Source: Mariprofundaceae bacterium | GTDB lineage: Bacteria; Pseudomonadota; Zetaproteobacteria; Mariprofundales; Mariprofundaceae | Reading direction: 5' to 3' | Assembly: GCA_013139875.1 (NCBI GenBank) | Contig: WSZY01000041.1 | Coordinates: 1 to 6,483 of the forward strand | Length of the DNA: 6,483 nt | Shown here: positions 5,924 through 6,483 of the stretch, one piece after another | How the letters are laid out: each line of letters starts with the position of its first letter | Position numbering within the stretch: the first letter of the stretch is position 1 | The notes under the pieces: generated by a model | What the model was told of the DNA's origin: nothing | Database searches by the model: none | The model's input: only the letters and a program-made list of their open reading frames with translations | Program-made: the position numbers and the translations under genes

Positions 5924-6483
5924 ATGCCACAGCTGATGATTCATAACAGGGAAAAAGAGTGGGAGATTGAACTCGGCAGATGCACGAGAATAGGCCGGGT
6001 GCTGGAGAACGATATCTGCCTGCAGGATGTCAATATCTCCAGGCATCACGCTGAAATTATCTCTACCGACGGGGGCTATCTCTTCAAGGATATGGGCAGT
6101 AGCAACGGCTCATATGTAAAAGATGTGCGCGTCACCGAAAGGCCTCTGGGCAATGGCGATATAGTACGGGTTGGAAAGACAACGCTGACCTTCATTGAGG
6201 ATATCACAGATACAACACCGGCCGGACTGGTTCGCATTGCCAGCAATCCGATATCCGACCGTGCCATTCAGGATCGCATGGAGGTTGGCGTGGAGAGTGC
6301 TTTCACCCCGGCCCATCTGATCGCTGATGATATGGATTGGCGTGAGGATTACGAGAAGCTGCGGCTGGGTAACGAACTGCTGCAGCATGTCGGGCTGCAA
6401 CGTGATCTGGGTGAGACCCTGAATAGTATTGCGGGCAAACTACTCAAAATTTTTCCGGCCGACCGATGTGCCATTCTTCTGCT
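5924..6483 (+). CDS. FHA-GAF domain signalling protein, N-terminal part (3' truncated by window edge)
   Basis: 186 complete residues are visible and the frame is open at the right edge. Residues 1-92 form a forkhead-associated (FHA) domain, a phosphothreonine-binding module: IGR at 23-25, N29-D30, the SRHHAE motif at 39-44, the GSSNGSYV motif at 58-65 and LGNGDIVRVG at 75-84 match the conserved phosphopeptide-binding loops. A linker of about 55 residues follows, then from about 143 the start of a GAF domain (ELLQHVGLQRDLGETL, FPADRCAILL), a ligand- or signal-sensing module. FHA-GAF N-termini are found on adenylate/guanylate cyclases, PP2C phosphatases, sigma-54 activators and GGDEF or HD-GYP proteins; the output domain is beyond the window, so the protein cannot be named further. 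The start ATG 5924 lacks a good Shine-Dalgarno; an in-frame TGA at 5891-5893 limits alternatives to TTG 5909 or 5912. It probably starts a new transcription unit. Confidence 0.88.
   Translation, partial: MPQLMIHNREKEWEIELGRCTRIGRVLENDICLQDVNISRHHAEIISTDGGYLFKDMGSSNGSYVKDVRVTERPLGNGDIVRVGKTTLTFIEDITDTTPAGLVRIASNPISDRAIQDRMEVGVESAFTPAHLIADDMDWREDYEKLRLGNELLQHVGLQRDLGETLNSIAGKLLKIFPADRCAILL

Noticed and set aside
5878..5926. Mini-ORF as a frameshifted N-terminus of the FHA-GAF gene
   Set aside because: The TAA stop is formed by T5917 and the first bases of the A-run, so gain or loss of a base in the run would not join the frames, and the FHA domain is complete when started at 5924.

Overview
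The window looks like a piece of a Gram-negative, probably proteobacterial, chromosome. It holds an outer-membrane LPS-assembly lipoprotein gene (lptE) in the order leuS-lptE-holA familiar from proteobacteria, and the leuS, holA and bioA products resemble proteobacterial versions. The lineage cannot be fixed by eye; an uncommon branch such as the Zetaproteobacteria is only a guess. Every supported gene is on the + strand, and no mobile element, tRNA, rRNA or CRISPR array was seen.

Layout. (1) Positions 1-200 hold the C-terminal end of a DUF167/YggU-family gene. (2) Positions 201-427 contain no gene but hold a dense row of imperfect hairpins (264-402) directly ahead of leuS. (3) Positions 428-5746 hold a compact run of leuS (leucyl-tRNA synthetase), lptE (LPS-assembly lipoprotein), holA (DNA polymerase III delta subunit) and bioA (DAPA aminotransferase, biotin synthesis). 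leuS/lptE and holA/bioA each overlap by 4 nt and lptE/holA are 29 nt apart, so the four are very likely one operon with translational coupling. leuS, holA and bioA all start with GTG. (4) Positions 5747-5923 hold a near-consensus sigma-70-type promoter, a weak AT-rich hairpin with a T-run, and a strong Shine-Dalgarno site that serves a 13-codon mini-ORF rather than the next large gene. (5) Positions 5924-6483 hold the N-terminal part of an FHA-GAF signalling protein that runs off the window, so its output domain is not visible.

The operon's products do not share a pathway: they serve translation, envelope assembly, replication and biotin synthesis, a housekeeping set likely tied together by co-expression. 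The FHA-GAF gene appears to be a separate transcription unit with its own promoter. The points most worth a second look are the multi-hairpin leader of leuS and the SD-mini-ORF arrangement that seems to drive translation of the FHA-GAF gene.
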